NCBI GenBank assembly: GCA_902528485.1
Contig: CABZTA010000010.1
Coordinates: 1 to 32,662, forward strand
Direction: 5' to 3'
Source: an uncultured SAR86 cluster bacterium
GTDB lineage: Bacteria; Pseudomonadota; Gammaproteobacteria; Magnimaribacterales; AG-339-G14
DNA length: 32,662 bases
Position numbers and translations under genes: made by a program. Positions 18,153 to 26,530 of the stretch are shown one piece after another. The notes under the pieces are model-generated. The model saw only the letters and a list, made by a program, of their open reading frames with translations, did no database searches and had not been told where the DNA came from. How positions within the stretch are numbered: the first letter of the stretch is position 1; each line of letters begins with the position of its first letter.

Positions 18153-18182
18153 TTGTTTTCCAATAAACTATTACTTTACAAT
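18153..18182 (+). promoter_or_regulatory. Candidate promoter for the 57-aa gene and crotonase
   Basis: A TTGTTT element at 18153-18158 and a TACAAT element at 18177-18182 are spaced by 18 bases, a plausible sigma-70 pair that would start transcription a few bases before the ATG at 18203. The same 56-base gap must also carry the cysQ promoter on the other strand. A/T-rich DNA gives such matches by chance, so confidence is low. Confidence 0.3.
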
Positions 18183-18202
18183 GGTCTATTGAATTTCACA
18201 TT

Positions 18203-18376
18203 ATGGAAAATACAAACGACGTTCTGACAGATTTAAAAGATATTGCATCAGGACTAAAAAGAATAGGGAAAAACAGAAAAGTAGTTCTGCCGCATCACAA
18301 AGAGTTTGAATTAATTGAAGAACTGGAAGGCATCGCAGCAGAAGCTATTGCAAAACTTGAAAACGGAGGTTCGTAA
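18203..18376 (+). CDS. Small uncharacterised protein, 57 aa, coupled to crotonase
   Basis: An ATG at 18203 opens a 57-codon frame ending in TAA at 18374-18376, whose last base is the first base of the following ATG (TAATG). I do not recognise the family. The sequence begins MENTNDVLTDLKDIASGLKR, followed by a lysine-rich turn with VVLPHHKEF and an acidic helix (about 34-53), ending in GGS; it is soluble and probably two amphipathic helices. There are no cysteines and no signal peptide. The tight coupling, the position filling the whole gap after the candidate promoter, and a clean protein-like composition argue that it is real. A role linked to the downstream enzyme is inference only. No Shine-Dalgarno is visible for it, but GGAGG lies before the next start. 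Confidence 0.7.
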   Translation: MENTNDVLTDLKDIASGLKRIGKNRKVVLPHHKEFELIEELEGIAAEAIAKLENGGS

Positions 18377-19233
18377 TGAGTTATGAAAGTTTTACTTTAG
18401 AAAAAGAGGGTCACGTCGCAAACATGACGCTCTGTAGGGGAGAATCGTTTAACACTATGACAAAAAAATTCTGGATTGAGTTGCCAGAAATATTGAATGA
18501 GATAAATCGTGATCCTGACCTAAGAGCTGTAGTTATGTCTTCAACTGGGAAACACTTTTGCGCAGGCATGGACTTAGCTAACTTCAACAACGGAGTTGAT
18601 AACATATCGCCTGAAAAGAAACCTGATCATGCAAGGGTTGGTGAAGTCATGTATCGAGTTGCTAAGGAGCTGCAAGGTTACATCACAAACATTGAAAGTA
18701 TCAGAGCGCCGGTTATTGCTGCCATACAAGGCGGCTGTATAGGGGGAGCATTAGATATGATCACGGCTTGTGATATTAGACTGTGTACTAAAGATGCTTT
18801 TTTCTGTATTCAAGAAATTAACATTGGTATGGCTGCTGACGTTGGAACTCTGCAAAGACTGCCTCGCTTGATCCCAGAAGGAAAAGTTCGTGATCTTGCC
18901 TATACTGGCAGAAGGATGATGGCTGATGAAGCTAAAGAATGCGGTTTAGTGAACGAAGTTTACGATTCGCACGAAGCTCTGCTCGAAGCTGCAAATGCCA
19001 TGGCCAAAGAGATCGCCAGTAAATCTCCTGTTGCTATTTATGGTCTAAAAGAAGTGCTGAACTACTCTCGTGACCATACGGTTAAGGATGGCCTTGAATA
19101 CAATGCCCTCTGGAGTGGAGCTATGTTGAGTTCTAAAGATATGGGCGAAGCCATGCAAGCGAAAATGGAAAAAAGAGAAACCTCTTTTGAGAAGATGGTC
19201 GCCGTCAAAAAATACGACGAAACCGGAAGTTAA
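18376..19233 (+). CDS. Crotonase-family enzyme, delta(3,5)-delta(2,4)-dienoyl-CoA isomerase-like
   Basis: The protein (285 aa) is an enoyl-CoA hydratase/isomerase superfamily member. The oxyanion-hole segments are HFCAGMDLANF and GGCIGGALDM. The most specific resemblance is to ECH1-type dienoyl-CoA isomerases: AADVGTLQRLPRL and the trio Asp127, Glu147 and Asp155, spaced exactly as Asp176, Glu196 and Asp204 of the rat enzyme. That enzyme moves conjugated double bases in beta-oxidation of odd-position unsaturated fatty acids. GGAGG six bases before the ATG, inside the preceding small gene, is a good ribosome binding site. The 3' end converges with and overlaps yaaA by four bases. Confidence 0.88.
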   Translation: MSYESFTLEKEGHVANMTLCRGESFNTMTKKFWIELPEILNEINRDPDLRAVVMSSTGKHFCAGMDLANFNNGVDNISPEKKPDHARVGEVMYRVAKELQGYITNIESIRAPVIAAIQGGCIGGALDMITACDIRLCTKDAFFCIQEINIGMAADVGTLQRLPRLIPEGKVRDLAYTGRRMMADEAKECGLVNEVYDSHEALLEAANAMAKEIASKSPVAIYGLKEVLNYSRDHTVKDGLEYNALWSGAMLSSKDMGEAMQAKMEKRETSFEKMVAVKKYDETGS

Positions 19234-20006
19234 GAAGTTTTTCTTGTAAAAGTAGGCGCGTTGTCTTGTGAAAGCTTCGCGTTGTACTTATAACCACCGT
19301 AATTGAAGGTAGCTAATCCATCAGGATTGTTAGCCTTGTTATCAATGATATACCTAGCCATCATGCCGCGAGCTTTTTTGGCAAAAAAACTGATGATCTT
19401 ATAATCACCGTTTTTGAAATCCTTAAAGACAGGACTGACAATATCACCTGCAATATCCTTTTTATTCAAAGCATTAAAGTATTCGTTCGAAGCTAGGTTA
19501 ATCAACGTCGAATCTTTTTGCTCAGCAAGTTGGGCGTTGATATCTGCAGTAAGAGTGTCTTTCCAAAAACCGTATAAATCATCGTGCTTTTTGGTAGATA
19601 GTTTGGTGCCCATTTCCAAACGATACGGCGCCATTAAATCCAGAGGTTTCAATAAGCCGTAAAGACCGGAAAGTATTCTTAAATGTTTTTGGGCAAATTT
19701 TAGATCTCCCTTTTTCAAAGTTGCGGCTTCTAGGCCTTGATAAACATCCCCTTGGAAAGCAAACACTGCTTGACGTGCATCCGCACTCGGTTTAATAGGC
19801 CTTTTCCAACTCTGATAACGCTCAAAATTCAAGAACGCTAAGTTGCTGCTTAAACCCATTAATTTGGATATATCTTCAGTTTCAAAAGACTTTAGAGTTT
19901 TGATAAGTTCGGCAGACTTACTTAAATGATTGGCAACGGTATAATCAACACCGTTCATTGGAGTTTCGTAATCCAATGTTTTAGCTGGAGAAAGAACAAT
20001 AATCAC
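19230..20006 (-). CDS. yaaA: Peroxide stress protein YaaA (DUF328)
   Basis: YaaA lowers free iron and limits oxidative damage during hydrogen-peroxide stress in E. coli; it binds DNA in vitro. The 258 residues match the family throughout: LSPAKTLDYETP at the N-terminus, the RQAVFAFQGDVYQGL segment, the ILSGLYGLLKPLDLMAPYRLEMGTKL block (longer motif at about residues 105-130), NLASNEYF, and the FFAKKARGMMARYII motif. The start is GTG (complement of 20004-20006); it gives the standard N-terminus, and no upstream ATG improves it. It is divergent from dctQ with 27 bases between starts. Confidence 0.95.
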   Translation of the reverse strand: MIIVLSPAKTLDYETPMNGVDYTVANHLSKSAELIKTLKSFETEDISKLMGLSSNLAFLNFERYQSWKRPIKPSADARQAVFAFQGDVYQGLEAATLKKGDLKFAQKHLRILSGLYGLLKPLDLMAPYRLEMGTKLSTKKHDDLYGFWKDTLTADINAQLAEQKDSTLINLASNEYFNALNKKDIAGDIVSPVFKDFKNGDYKIISFFAKKARGMMARYIIDNKANNPDGLATFNYGGYKYNAKLSQDNAPTFTRKTS

Positions 20007-20033
20007 TGAAAAATTCTAATCAAAATTACCTAA

Positions 20034-20537
20034 ATGAGCAAAAAAATTATTCATTTATCTCAATCGGTACTAACCTTTTTACCTACAGCTATAGGTAAAT
20101 TTGCTGCCTGGTTTGTGGTTGCGATGATTATTTTGACCGGAATCGTGGTTTTTTGTCGTTACGTTTTAAATATTGGAATCATTTCTTTACAAGAAATGAC
20201 CATCTATCTGCACGGATCTCTCTTTTTGTTATGTGCAGCCTACGCATTGGGTGAAGACGAACACGTGCGGGTGGATATCTTTTATCGCAATTGGAATAAG
20301 CCGCGCAAGGAATTAATCAACTTTTTAGGTCAATTATTGTTTGTGCAACCGATAGCATGGCTGACTCTGCTTATTTCAATAGATTACGTTAGTTTTTCTT
20401 GGTCAATCGGAGAAATTTCGCCTGAACCGGGAGGCTTGCCCTTCGTTTACGTTTTGAAATCCATGTTGTTGGTTTTTGCAATACTTTTGATTATGCAAAG
20501 TGCTGCCATGATATTGAAATACTTTGAGGATCGATAA
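20034..20537 (+). CDS. dctQ: TRAP transporter small permease DctQ
   Basis: This is the four-helix small membrane subunit of a tripartite ATP-independent periplasmic transporter. The 167 residues have helices near 20-42, 55-75, 95-120 and 138-158, and the family's VFCRYVLNIGIISLQEM segment in the first loop and GEDEHVRVDIFY after helix 2. The gene ends one base before the GTG start of the large permease gene. The substrate-binding subunit is encoded about 3 kb away on the other strand (23260-24366). Sequences from here on are visibly richer in G+C than the left half of the window. Confidence 0.93.
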   Translation: MSKKIIHLSQSVLTFLPTAIGKFAAWFVVAMIILTGIVVFCRYVLNIGIISLQEMTIYLHGSLFLLCAAYALGEDEHVRVDIFYRNWNKPRKELINFLGQLLFVQPIAWLTLLISIDYVSFSWSIGEISPEPGGLPFVYVLKSMLLVFAILLIMQSAAMILKYFEDR

Positions 20538-21890
20538 GTGTTGCCCTTATTATTATTTGCCCTCGTTTGCTTAATTCTTTTAGCTGGATTTCCGGTGGCT
20601 TTTACTTTAGCTGGCGTTTCTTTAATTTTCGCTACCATCGTTTCCTTGTTTGGAGGTTTTGATTTATACCTGCTGGAAACCATTCCTAATCGTTTGTACG
20701 GAGTCATGACCAATGCAACCTTGATTGCGGTGCCGCTCTTTATCTTCATGGGCGTCATCATGGAGAAATCTAAAGTAGCTGAAGATCTATTGACCTCAAT
20801 GGCTAAGCTCTTTGGTCGAATGAAAAGCGGATTGGGTCTATCGGTGGTTATCGTGGGAGCCCTCCTTGCTGCAAGCACTGGCATCGTCGGCGCTACGGTT
20901 ATCGCCATGGGGTTGATCTCATTACCTGCCATGTTGAAGCGCGGTTACCCGCAGGAAATATCCACCGGCTTAATTTGTGCGACCGGTACCTTAGGACAAA
21001 TCATTCCACCGTCCATTGCTTTGGTTATTTTAGGAGACGTGCTGTCGAGCGCCTATCAGCAATCCCAATTAAGTCTGGGGAATTTTGCCGCGAAGACAAT
21101 TTCGGTAGGTGATCTCTTTATTGCAGCCATTGTGCCTGGCCTCATTCTTGTTGTGGCTTATGCGATTTACTTTGTGCTTTTTGTCAAAGTCAATTCCTAC
21201 GGGCAGACACAGGATCAAGAAGACTTTGAAGTTTCCAAACTCGTTAGATCTTTGTTGCCACCTTTTGCACTGATCTTCATTGTTTTGGGATCCATCATTT
21301 CCGGTATTGCCTCGCCAACGGAAGCAGCCGGCATTGGAGCATTAGGGGCAATGTTGATTGCTTGGAGCAGCGGCAAGCTTTCTGGCGGCGTGCTCAAAGA
21401 GGCAACTCGTCAAACCGCTTTTATTACCACCATGGTTTTTCTCATTCTTATCGGGGCATCTATTTTTTCTCTTGTGTTTAGAGGTTTGGGTGGCGAAGAG
21501 ATCATCAATGAGATTTTCAATGCCATCCCAGGAGGTCTTTTTGGCGCGATGCTTTTGGTCATGCTGATGGTCTTTCTGCTTGGCTTTATTTTAGACTTCA
21601 TCGAAATCAGCTTTGTGGTGGTACCGATTGTCGGACCGGTGTTGATGGCAATGGGCGCGGATCCGCTGTGGCTAGGCATCATGCTAGCAGTTAATCTGCA
21701 AACGTCGTTTTTAACGCCACCGTTTGGATTTGCACTCTTTTATTTGCGCGGCATTGCGCCTGAGAGCATAGCAACAGAATCGATCTATAAGGGAGTGATA
21801 CCTTTTATTGCCATCCAAATTGGCTTATTGATCTTAATGGCCATCTTCCCAGACATTGTGACTAAGTTACCCTCTATCATTTATAGTTAA
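20538..21890 (+). CDS. dctM: TRAP transporter large permease DctM
   Basis: DctM is the sodium-driven large permease of the TRAP system. The 450 residues are almost wholly hydrophobic with about 12 helices; family motifs include AGFPVAFTLAGVSL near the N-terminus, VPLFIFMGVIMEKS, the GTLGQIIPPSIALVILGD segment, ASPTEAAGIGALGAM, and LQTSFLTPPFGFALFYLRG near the end. The start is GTG, directly after the dctQ stop. Four bases separate its stop from the lipoprotein dipeptidase ATG, so dctQ, dctM, the dipeptidase and the small membrane protein look like one operon. Confidence 0.96.
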   Translation: MLPLLLFALVCLILLAGFPVAFTLAGVSLIFATIVSLFGGFDLYLLETIPNRLYGVMTNATLIAVPLFIFMGVIMEKSKVAEDLLTSMAKLFGRMKSGLGLSVVIVGALLAASTGIVGATVIAMGLISLPAMLKRGYPQEISTGLICATGTLGQIIPPSIALVILGDVLSSAYQQSQLSLGNFAAKTISVGDLFIAAIVPGLILVVAYAIYFVLFVKVNSYGQTQDQEDFEVSKLVRSLLPPFALIFIVLGSIISGIASPTEAAGIGALGAMLIAWSSGKLSGGVLKEATRQTAFITTMVFLILIGASIFSLVFRGLGGEEIINEIFNAIPGGLFGAMLLVMLMVFLLGFILDFIEISFVVVPIVGPVLMAMGADPLWLGIMLAVNLQTSFLTPPFGFALFYLRGIAPESIATESIYKGVIPFIAIQIGLLILMAIFPDIVTKLPSIIYS

Positions 21891-21894
21891 AGGC

Positions 21895-22986
21895 ATGAAA
21901 GTAATAAGTTTTTTAGTTTTATCGGTACTTATCTTGTTGGTTGGCTGTGATCGGTCGCTTGAAAGGAAGGCGATCGAAATGAGTCTGGAAAATGCGATTA
22001 TCGATACGCACATCGATACGCCCTATCGTTTATATAAACAACAGATGGACACTGGCTCATTTGAAGACATCACTAGAAGAACCAGCATACATTTTGATTT
22101 ACCGAGAGCACTTGAAGGAGGTTTGAACGTACCCTTCTTTGCCATTTATGTGCCGGCAGTTGATGAAACCAACGGGGTCGCATTCGATACTGCCAACAAG
22201 GTAATCGATTTTATGAATGCCATTATCGAAGAGAATGATCGTTTCTTTTATTTTGTCAGATCGCCAGAGGATATTGATAAAAGCACATTTAATAAAAAAG
22301 TCGGTATTGCATACGGTATGGAAAACGGTGGTCCGTTGGAAGGAAAACTTGAACGACTTAAGTATTTTGCCGATAAAGGGATCAGTTACATCACGCTGAC
22401 ACATTCTAGAAGTAATCATATTTCTGATTCTTCTTATGATGAAACTCGTCAATGGGATGGGCTGAGTCCTTTTGGGGTTGAAGTCGTCAAAGAAATGAAC
22501 CGCCTGGGAATGATGATTGACATTTCTCACGTTTCTGACGAAGCATTCTTCCAAGTGCTTGAATTATCGAGTGCGCCGACGGTAGCCACGCATTCCTCGT
22601 TAAGGCATTTCGTTCCTGACTTTGAGCGCAACGTGTCCGATGAAATGATGATTGCATTGGCTAAAAACGATGGCGTCTTACAACTGAATTTTGGTGACTA
22701 CTTTATTCGTGACGTTAGAAATAACCCTGACTTAAAAGTGACCATTGCCGATGTGGTTGACCATGTCGATAGAGTCGTCGATTTAGTCGGGATCGATCAT
22801 ATTGGGATAGGTTCTGATTATGACGGCATCCCACGATTGCCGGTTGGCCTTGAAGACGTATCAACTTACCCGCAATTCATTAAAGAGCTCTTGGTGCGCG
22901 GCTACTCCGATGAAGACATCAAGAAAATAATGAACGGCAACATTTTGAGGGTCTGGAAAGAAGTCAGACGCTTGGCTGATGACTAA
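21895..22986 (+). CDS. Membrane dipeptidase (peptidase M19), lipoprotein
   Basis: The M19 family comprises zinc-dependent dipeptidases, relatives of mammalian renal dipeptidase. The ligands are all visible: His39 and Asp41 in DTHIDT, bridging Glu143 in YGMENGG, His212 in DISHVS and His233 in ATHSS (21 apart, as His198 and His219 in the human enzyme), plus catalytic Asp308 in GSDYDG. Residues 1-18 form a lipoprotein signal with lipobox LVGC; Asp19 at the +2 position is the classical Lol-avoidance residue, so the enzyme should stay on the periplasmic face of the inner membrane. It follows dctM by four bases. A dipeptide or related amide substrate is likely; the stereochemistry is unknown. Confidence 0.92.
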   Translation: MKVISFLVLSVLILLVGCDRSLERKAIEMSLENAIIDTHIDTPYRLYKQQMDTGSFEDITRRTSIHFDLPRALEGGLNVPFFAIYVPAVDETNGVAFDTANKVIDFMNAIIEENDRFFYFVRSPEDIDKSTFNKKVGIAYGMENGGPLEGKLERLKYFADKGISYITLTHSRSNHISDSSYDETRQWDGLSPFGVEVVKEMNRLGMMIDISHVSDEAFFQVLELSSAPTVATHSSLRHFVPDFERNVSDEMMIALAKNDGVLQLNFGDYFIRDVRNNPDLKVTIADVVDHVDRVVDLVGIDHIGIGSDYDGIPRLPVGLEDVSTYPQFIKELLVRGYSDEDIKKIMNGNILRVWKEVRRLADD

Positions 22987-23263
22987 TTTTTTAAAAGGTT
23001 TTGGGTATTTTTTAATTTGGGGTGATTTTTATCTGTTATTTTTTGCGCTCCATGCACTCGTTGTGGGGCCTATTAATTTTGAAGAGCATCTGCAAGTTCA
23101 TCTAAACGTTTTCTTTCCTGTTATCGAATGGTTCAAAAACTTAAACAGTCTTTTTCGAGCTTACATAGAATTCATCTATACCTTGCCAGCACTATTGCTT
23201 TATCTTTTGAGGTTTTCGGTTTCTACTTTAATTGGGATTTGGTTGGTCAAAAAATACACTTAA
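22979..23263 (+). CDS. Small two-helix membrane protein, unrecognised
   Basis: This is a 94-residue hydrophobic protein that I do not recognise. There is an N-terminal helix (about 8-32), an aromatic loop with HLQVHLNVFFPVIEWF and a C-terminal helix (about 66-88) followed by a lysine-rich end (VKKYT). Its ATG overlaps the dipeptidase stop by eight bases, which suggests coupling. It resembles small accessory membrane proteins found beside transporters, but no function can be given. The 3' end converges with the dctP-like gene and overlaps it by four bases. Confidence 0.72.
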   Translation: MTNFLKGFGYFLIWGDFYLLFFALHALVVGPINFEEHLQVHLNVFFPVIEWFKNLNSLFRAYIEFIYTLPALLLYLLRFSVSTLIGIWLVKKYT

Positions 23264-24366
23264 TCTAAATCACGCATTTCATAAACAGCTTTTTCAGATA
23301 TCTCGTGATAATTACTGACGTTTTTTTGAAACTCAGTGAAGGAATCACGAATTTCTCGAAATAACGGATCCTCTGCAGCCAATTCATCAACTAACTCATT
23401 GGTTATCTCTCTAAATCTTCTTAAAACATCATCCGGCAGTTTACGAAGTTGCACGTCATGGTCGTTAACCAAAGTTTCAAGGGCTTGATTGTTTCTGGCC
23501 GTATACTCGTCGAGCATGTCTTGATTAACAGCCCGGGCAGCAACTTTCAAAATACTCTGTAAGTCTGCTGGCAGAGTCTCAAAAGCATCCTTATTCACAA
23601 GGGTTTCCAGCACAGCACCGGGTTCATGCCAACCGGGGTAATAATAATATTTAGCTGCCTGATGAAGGCCAAAAGTGAAATCGTTGTAAGGTCCTATCCA
23701 TTCGGCAGCATCGATGACTCCCGTTTGTAGATTGGTAAAGATTTCGCTGCCCGGCATCAACACCGATTCACCGCCAGCTCGAGTAAAAACTTTCCCTGCT
23801 AATCCAGGGATACGCATGCGCACTCCTTTAATATCTTCCAAAGAATTGATTTCCTTGTTAAACCATCCTGCCATTTGCACGCCGGTGTTACCGCCAGTCA
23901 AAGGCAGTAAGTTATACGGAGCGTAGGCTTTTTGCCACAACTCAAGGCCACCGCCGTAATGCAACCACGCGTTCATCTCTTGGGCGTTCATGCCAAAAGG
24001 GAGGGCTGTAAAAAATTGAGAAGAAGGCACTTTTCCGACCCAATAATATGAGGCACCGTGTCCCAGTTGTACGCTGCCTCGAGAGACAGCATCGAATACC
24101 TCTAAAGCAGGCACCAGTTCACCATTACCGTAAACTTGAATCTGCAGACGGCCGTTGCTCATCTCTTCCACGTAACGAGATAAATTTTCTGCAGCTAAGC
24201 CAACGCCAGGATAATTTTTTGGCCAAGTCGTTACCATGCGCCATTTGTAAACTTTATTATCGGTCACACCGACCGCTTCGCTGCCTGAGTCAGTGCAAGC
24301 AAAGAGCATCATCGCAACAATAACGATTAAACTTTTTCCAAATTTGCGTAACTGACTACCAGCCAT
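23260..24366 (-). CDS. TRAP transporter substrate-binding lipoprotein, TakP-like
   Basis: The 368-residue protein is a DctP-family periplasmic binding protein. It resembles the 2-oxoacid-binding TakP group: MVTTWPKNYPGVG near the start, GHGASYYWVGK, GGNTGVQMAGWF with the ligand Gln, MRIPGLAGK with the ligand Arg, and AEWIGPYND with the Glu-Trp pair that coordinates sodium and substrate in TakP. Pyruvate or another 2-oxoacid is therefore a reasonable substrate guess. The signal sequence ends in lipobox LFAC (Cys24), so it should be a lipoprotein, unusual for TRAP binding proteins of Gram-negatives. It presumably serves the DctQM permease at 20034-21890. Its start lies 40 bases inside uvrD. Confidence 0.9.
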   Translation of the reverse strand: MAGSQLRKFGKSLIVIVAMMLFACTDSGSEAVGVTDNKVYKWRMVTTWPKNYPGVGLAAENLSRYVEEMSNGRLQIQVYGNGELVPALEVFDAVSRGSVQLGHGASYYWVGKVPSSQFFTALPFGMNAQEMNAWLHYGGGLELWQKAYAPYNLLPLTGGNTGVQMAGWFNKEINSLEDIKGVRMRIPGLAGKVFTRAGGESVLMPGSEIFTNLQTGVIDAAEWIGPYNDFTFGLHQAAKYYYYPGWHEPGAVLETLVNKDAFETLPADLQSILKVAARAVNQDMLDEYTARNNQALETLVNDHDVQLRKLPDDVLRRFREITNELVDELAAEDPLFREIRDSFTEFQKNVSNYHEISEKAVYEMRDLD

Positions 24367-26498
24367 TTGCTGCCTCCCGCATCAAAATTGACTTCCACTC
24401 TAGCATTATCCCCTTGGCCTTCATAATTCAAAATGATGCCTTCGCCGAACATGTTATGAGTCACTCTATCCCCCAAAGCAAAAGGGGTATCGGCTACATC
24501 GGTGCCGCCGACAATTCTGGGTTTAAAACCTAAATCTTGGTGTTCTTTTTCCGCTGCCAGTCGAATCTCATACTTTAATTCTTCCGGAATCTCTTTGATA
24601 AATCTGGACACCGGACTAAAAGAATCACTCCCGTACAAACTTCTGACTTCAGCGTGGGTCATATACAAGCGCTGCATTGCACGCGTCATCCCCACGTAAC
24701 AAAGGCGACGCTCTTCAGCAAGCTGACCGGCATCATCCATGGAGCGTTGGTGTGGGAATAAACCTTCCTCACAACCGGCGATAAAGACCAATGGGAATTC
24801 TAAGCCTTTGGATGAATGTAAGGTCATCAGCTGAATGGCTTTTTCGTTTTCATCGGCTTGGGTTTCGCCGGCATCCAAAGCAGCTTGATCCAAAAATAAC
24901 TCTAAGGTAGTTCTTTCGTCGGTATCGTCTTCGCCGATGCCAAAATAGTTTGAGGTTGCCGTAATGAGCTCCTCTAAGTTCTCAACCCGCGATCGACCTT
25001 TTTCTCCAGGCTCCTTGCCATGAAATTCTTTTAACTCAGACGCCTCAATTAAATCGCTGAAAAAAGAACCTAATTCTTCGGTGTCTTTATGGGTGGCGAT
25101 CTTAATGATGAGATCAATGAAAGTCTGAAAGGATGAAACAGCACGACCGGAACTATTAGCTTTAGCCATCTCTTCAGCTGCTTCCCATAACGACGAGCCC
25201 GCTTGTCTTGCTGCCTCGCGTAAATTGTCCATCGTTTTAGCGCCGATCCCTCTGGTGGGAACGTTGATTACTCGTTCAAAGGCGGCGTCGTTATTTCGAT
25301 CCACAGCTAAGCGCGCATATGCAAGAGCGTTTTTAATTTCTGCCCTTTCGTAGAAGCGCACGCCTCCGTAAATTCGATACGGTAGTTCGGCACGCAAGAT
25401 GGAGTCTTCCAAAGATCGAGATTGAGCGTTTGAGCGATAAATGATGGCGCATTCTGATAGACAACCGCCTTCTTTAACCCAGTCTTTAATAATATCGACG
25501 ATGAACTTTGCTTCGTCCCTTTCGTTAAAGGCGCGGTAAACCTTCACCATCTCTCCCTCTTCGTTGTTGCTCCATAATTCTTTAACCATTCTGCTGGGGT
25601 TATTTTTAATGACCGAATTAGCGGCAGATAAAATGTTTTTGGTTGACCGATAATTCTGCTCAAGCTTGATAACATCGGCTTTAGGAAAATCTTTGGTGTA
25701 ACGTTTGATGTTCCCGCTTTTTGCTCCCCGCCATGAATAAATACTTTGATCGTCATCGCCAACCACCATGATGCAGCCGTCGGTACCGACTATTTGTCTT
25801 AATAATAAGTACTGAATTTCGTTGGTATCTTGGAACTCATCGACCAGAACGTACTCAAACCGCCTTTGATAATGATCACGGAGGCCTTCGTTGTTATTGA
25901 GAAGCTCATAGGAACGCAACAAAATCTCGGCAAAATCAACCAAGCCTTCCGCTTCGCAAACGGCTTGGTAACTTTCATAGATCTCCGCCATTTTCTCTTC
26001 GAGGTAAGAATTATTCGAACTGATTTTAGCTTTACGATGCCCTTCTTCTTTTTGTTTATTGATAAACCATTGCACTTGACTGGGCGGCCATTGATCCAGA
26101 TCGATGTTCGTTTCTTTCATAACGCGTTTGATAACCCGCAGTTGATCATCGCCATCCAAGATAGCAAAGCTTTTAATGAGTCCTGCTTCTTGCCAATGCA
26201 TCTTCAGCATACGATGGAACAAACCGTGAAACGTGCCGCACCACATGGTTTGCAGTTGTTCACCCAAAATCCCTTCGATTCGGCCGCGCATCTCACGCGC
26301 CGCTTTGTTGGTAAACGTCACCGTCATGATCGACATGGGATTGATATCGAGGATGCTCGACAGCCATGCGACTTTATGAGTAATGACCCGAGTTTTACCC
26401 GAACCGGCGCCCGCTAAAATCAACGACTGCTTGGCATCAGACTTAATCGCCTGTTGTTGAGCTTCGTTTAAACTTTCAAGTATATGATTAGCATCCAT
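24327..26498 (-). CDS. uvrD: DNA helicase II UvrD
   Basis: UvrD unwinds DNA 3'-5' in nucleotide excision and mismatch repair. Length (723 aa) is close to the 720 of E. coli. Visible motifs are the Q motif LNEAQQQAI, Walker A AGAGSGKT at 29-36, Ia TFTNKAAREMRGRI, II VLVDEFQDTNEIQY, III GDDDQSIYSWRGA, IV LEQNYRST and later YRSNAQSR, V LMTLHSSKGLEF and VI EERRLCYVGMTRAM. The C-terminus carries the Tudor-like VTHNMFGEGIIL and VNFDAGGSKWLV strands. The dctP-like gene overlaps its last 40 bases in another frame. Only a few dozen bases separate its ATG from the divergent flavoprotein start. Confidence 0.97.
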   Translation of the reverse strand: MDANHILESLNEAQQQAIKSDAKQSLILAGAGSGKTRVITHKVAWLSSILDINPMSIMTVTFTNKAAREMRGRIEGILGEQLQTMWCGTFHGLFHRMLKMHWQEAGLIKSFAILDGDDQLRVIKRVMKETNIDLDQWPPSQVQWFINKQKEEGHRKAKISSNNSYLEEKMAEIYESYQAVCEAEGLVDFAEILLRSYELLNNNEGLRDHYQRRFEYVLVDEFQDTNEIQYLLLRQIVGTDGCIMVVGDDDQSIYSWRGAKSGNIKRYTKDFPKADVIKLEQNYRSTKNILSAANSVIKNNPSRMVKELWSNNEEGEMVKVYRAFNERDEAKFIVDIIKDWVKEGGCLSECAIIYRSNAQSRSLEDSILRAELPYRIYGGVRFYERAEIKNALAYARLAVDRNNDAAFERVINVPTRGIGAKTMDNLREAARQAGSSLWEAAEEMAKANSSGRAVSSFQTFIDLIIKIATHKDTEELGSFFSDLIEASELKEFHGKEPGEKGRSRVENLEELITATSNYFGIGEDDTDERTTLELFLDQAALDAGETQADENEKAIQLMTLHSSKGLEFPLVFIAGCEEGLFPHQRSMDDAGQLAEERRLCYVGMTRAMQRLYMTHAEVRSLYGSDSFSPVSRFIKEIPEELKYEIRLAAEKEHQDLGFKPRIVGGTDVADTPFALGDRVTHNMFGEGIILNYEGQGDNARVEVNFDAGGSKWLVVSYANLEKV

Positions 26499-26530
26499 TT
26501 TTTTTGATGTTGGGCTACACTACCACCATT

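Noticed and set aside
20447..20932. A 161-codon antisense frame across the dctQ-dctM junction
   Set aside because: It is antisense to two confident membrane-protein genes, and its composition (Lys/Thr/Met-rich) is what the complement of hydrophobic codons gives.
22099..22554. A 151-codon antisense frame inside the M19 dipeptidase gene
   Set aside because: The sense gene has every zinc ligand in place; the antisense frame has no start context or family resemblance.
25830..26417. A 195-codon open frame on the plus strand inside uvrD
   Set aside because: It lies wholly antisense to a helicase with all motifs intact, in a GC-richer gene where antisense frames stay open by codon bias; no recognisable protein pattern.
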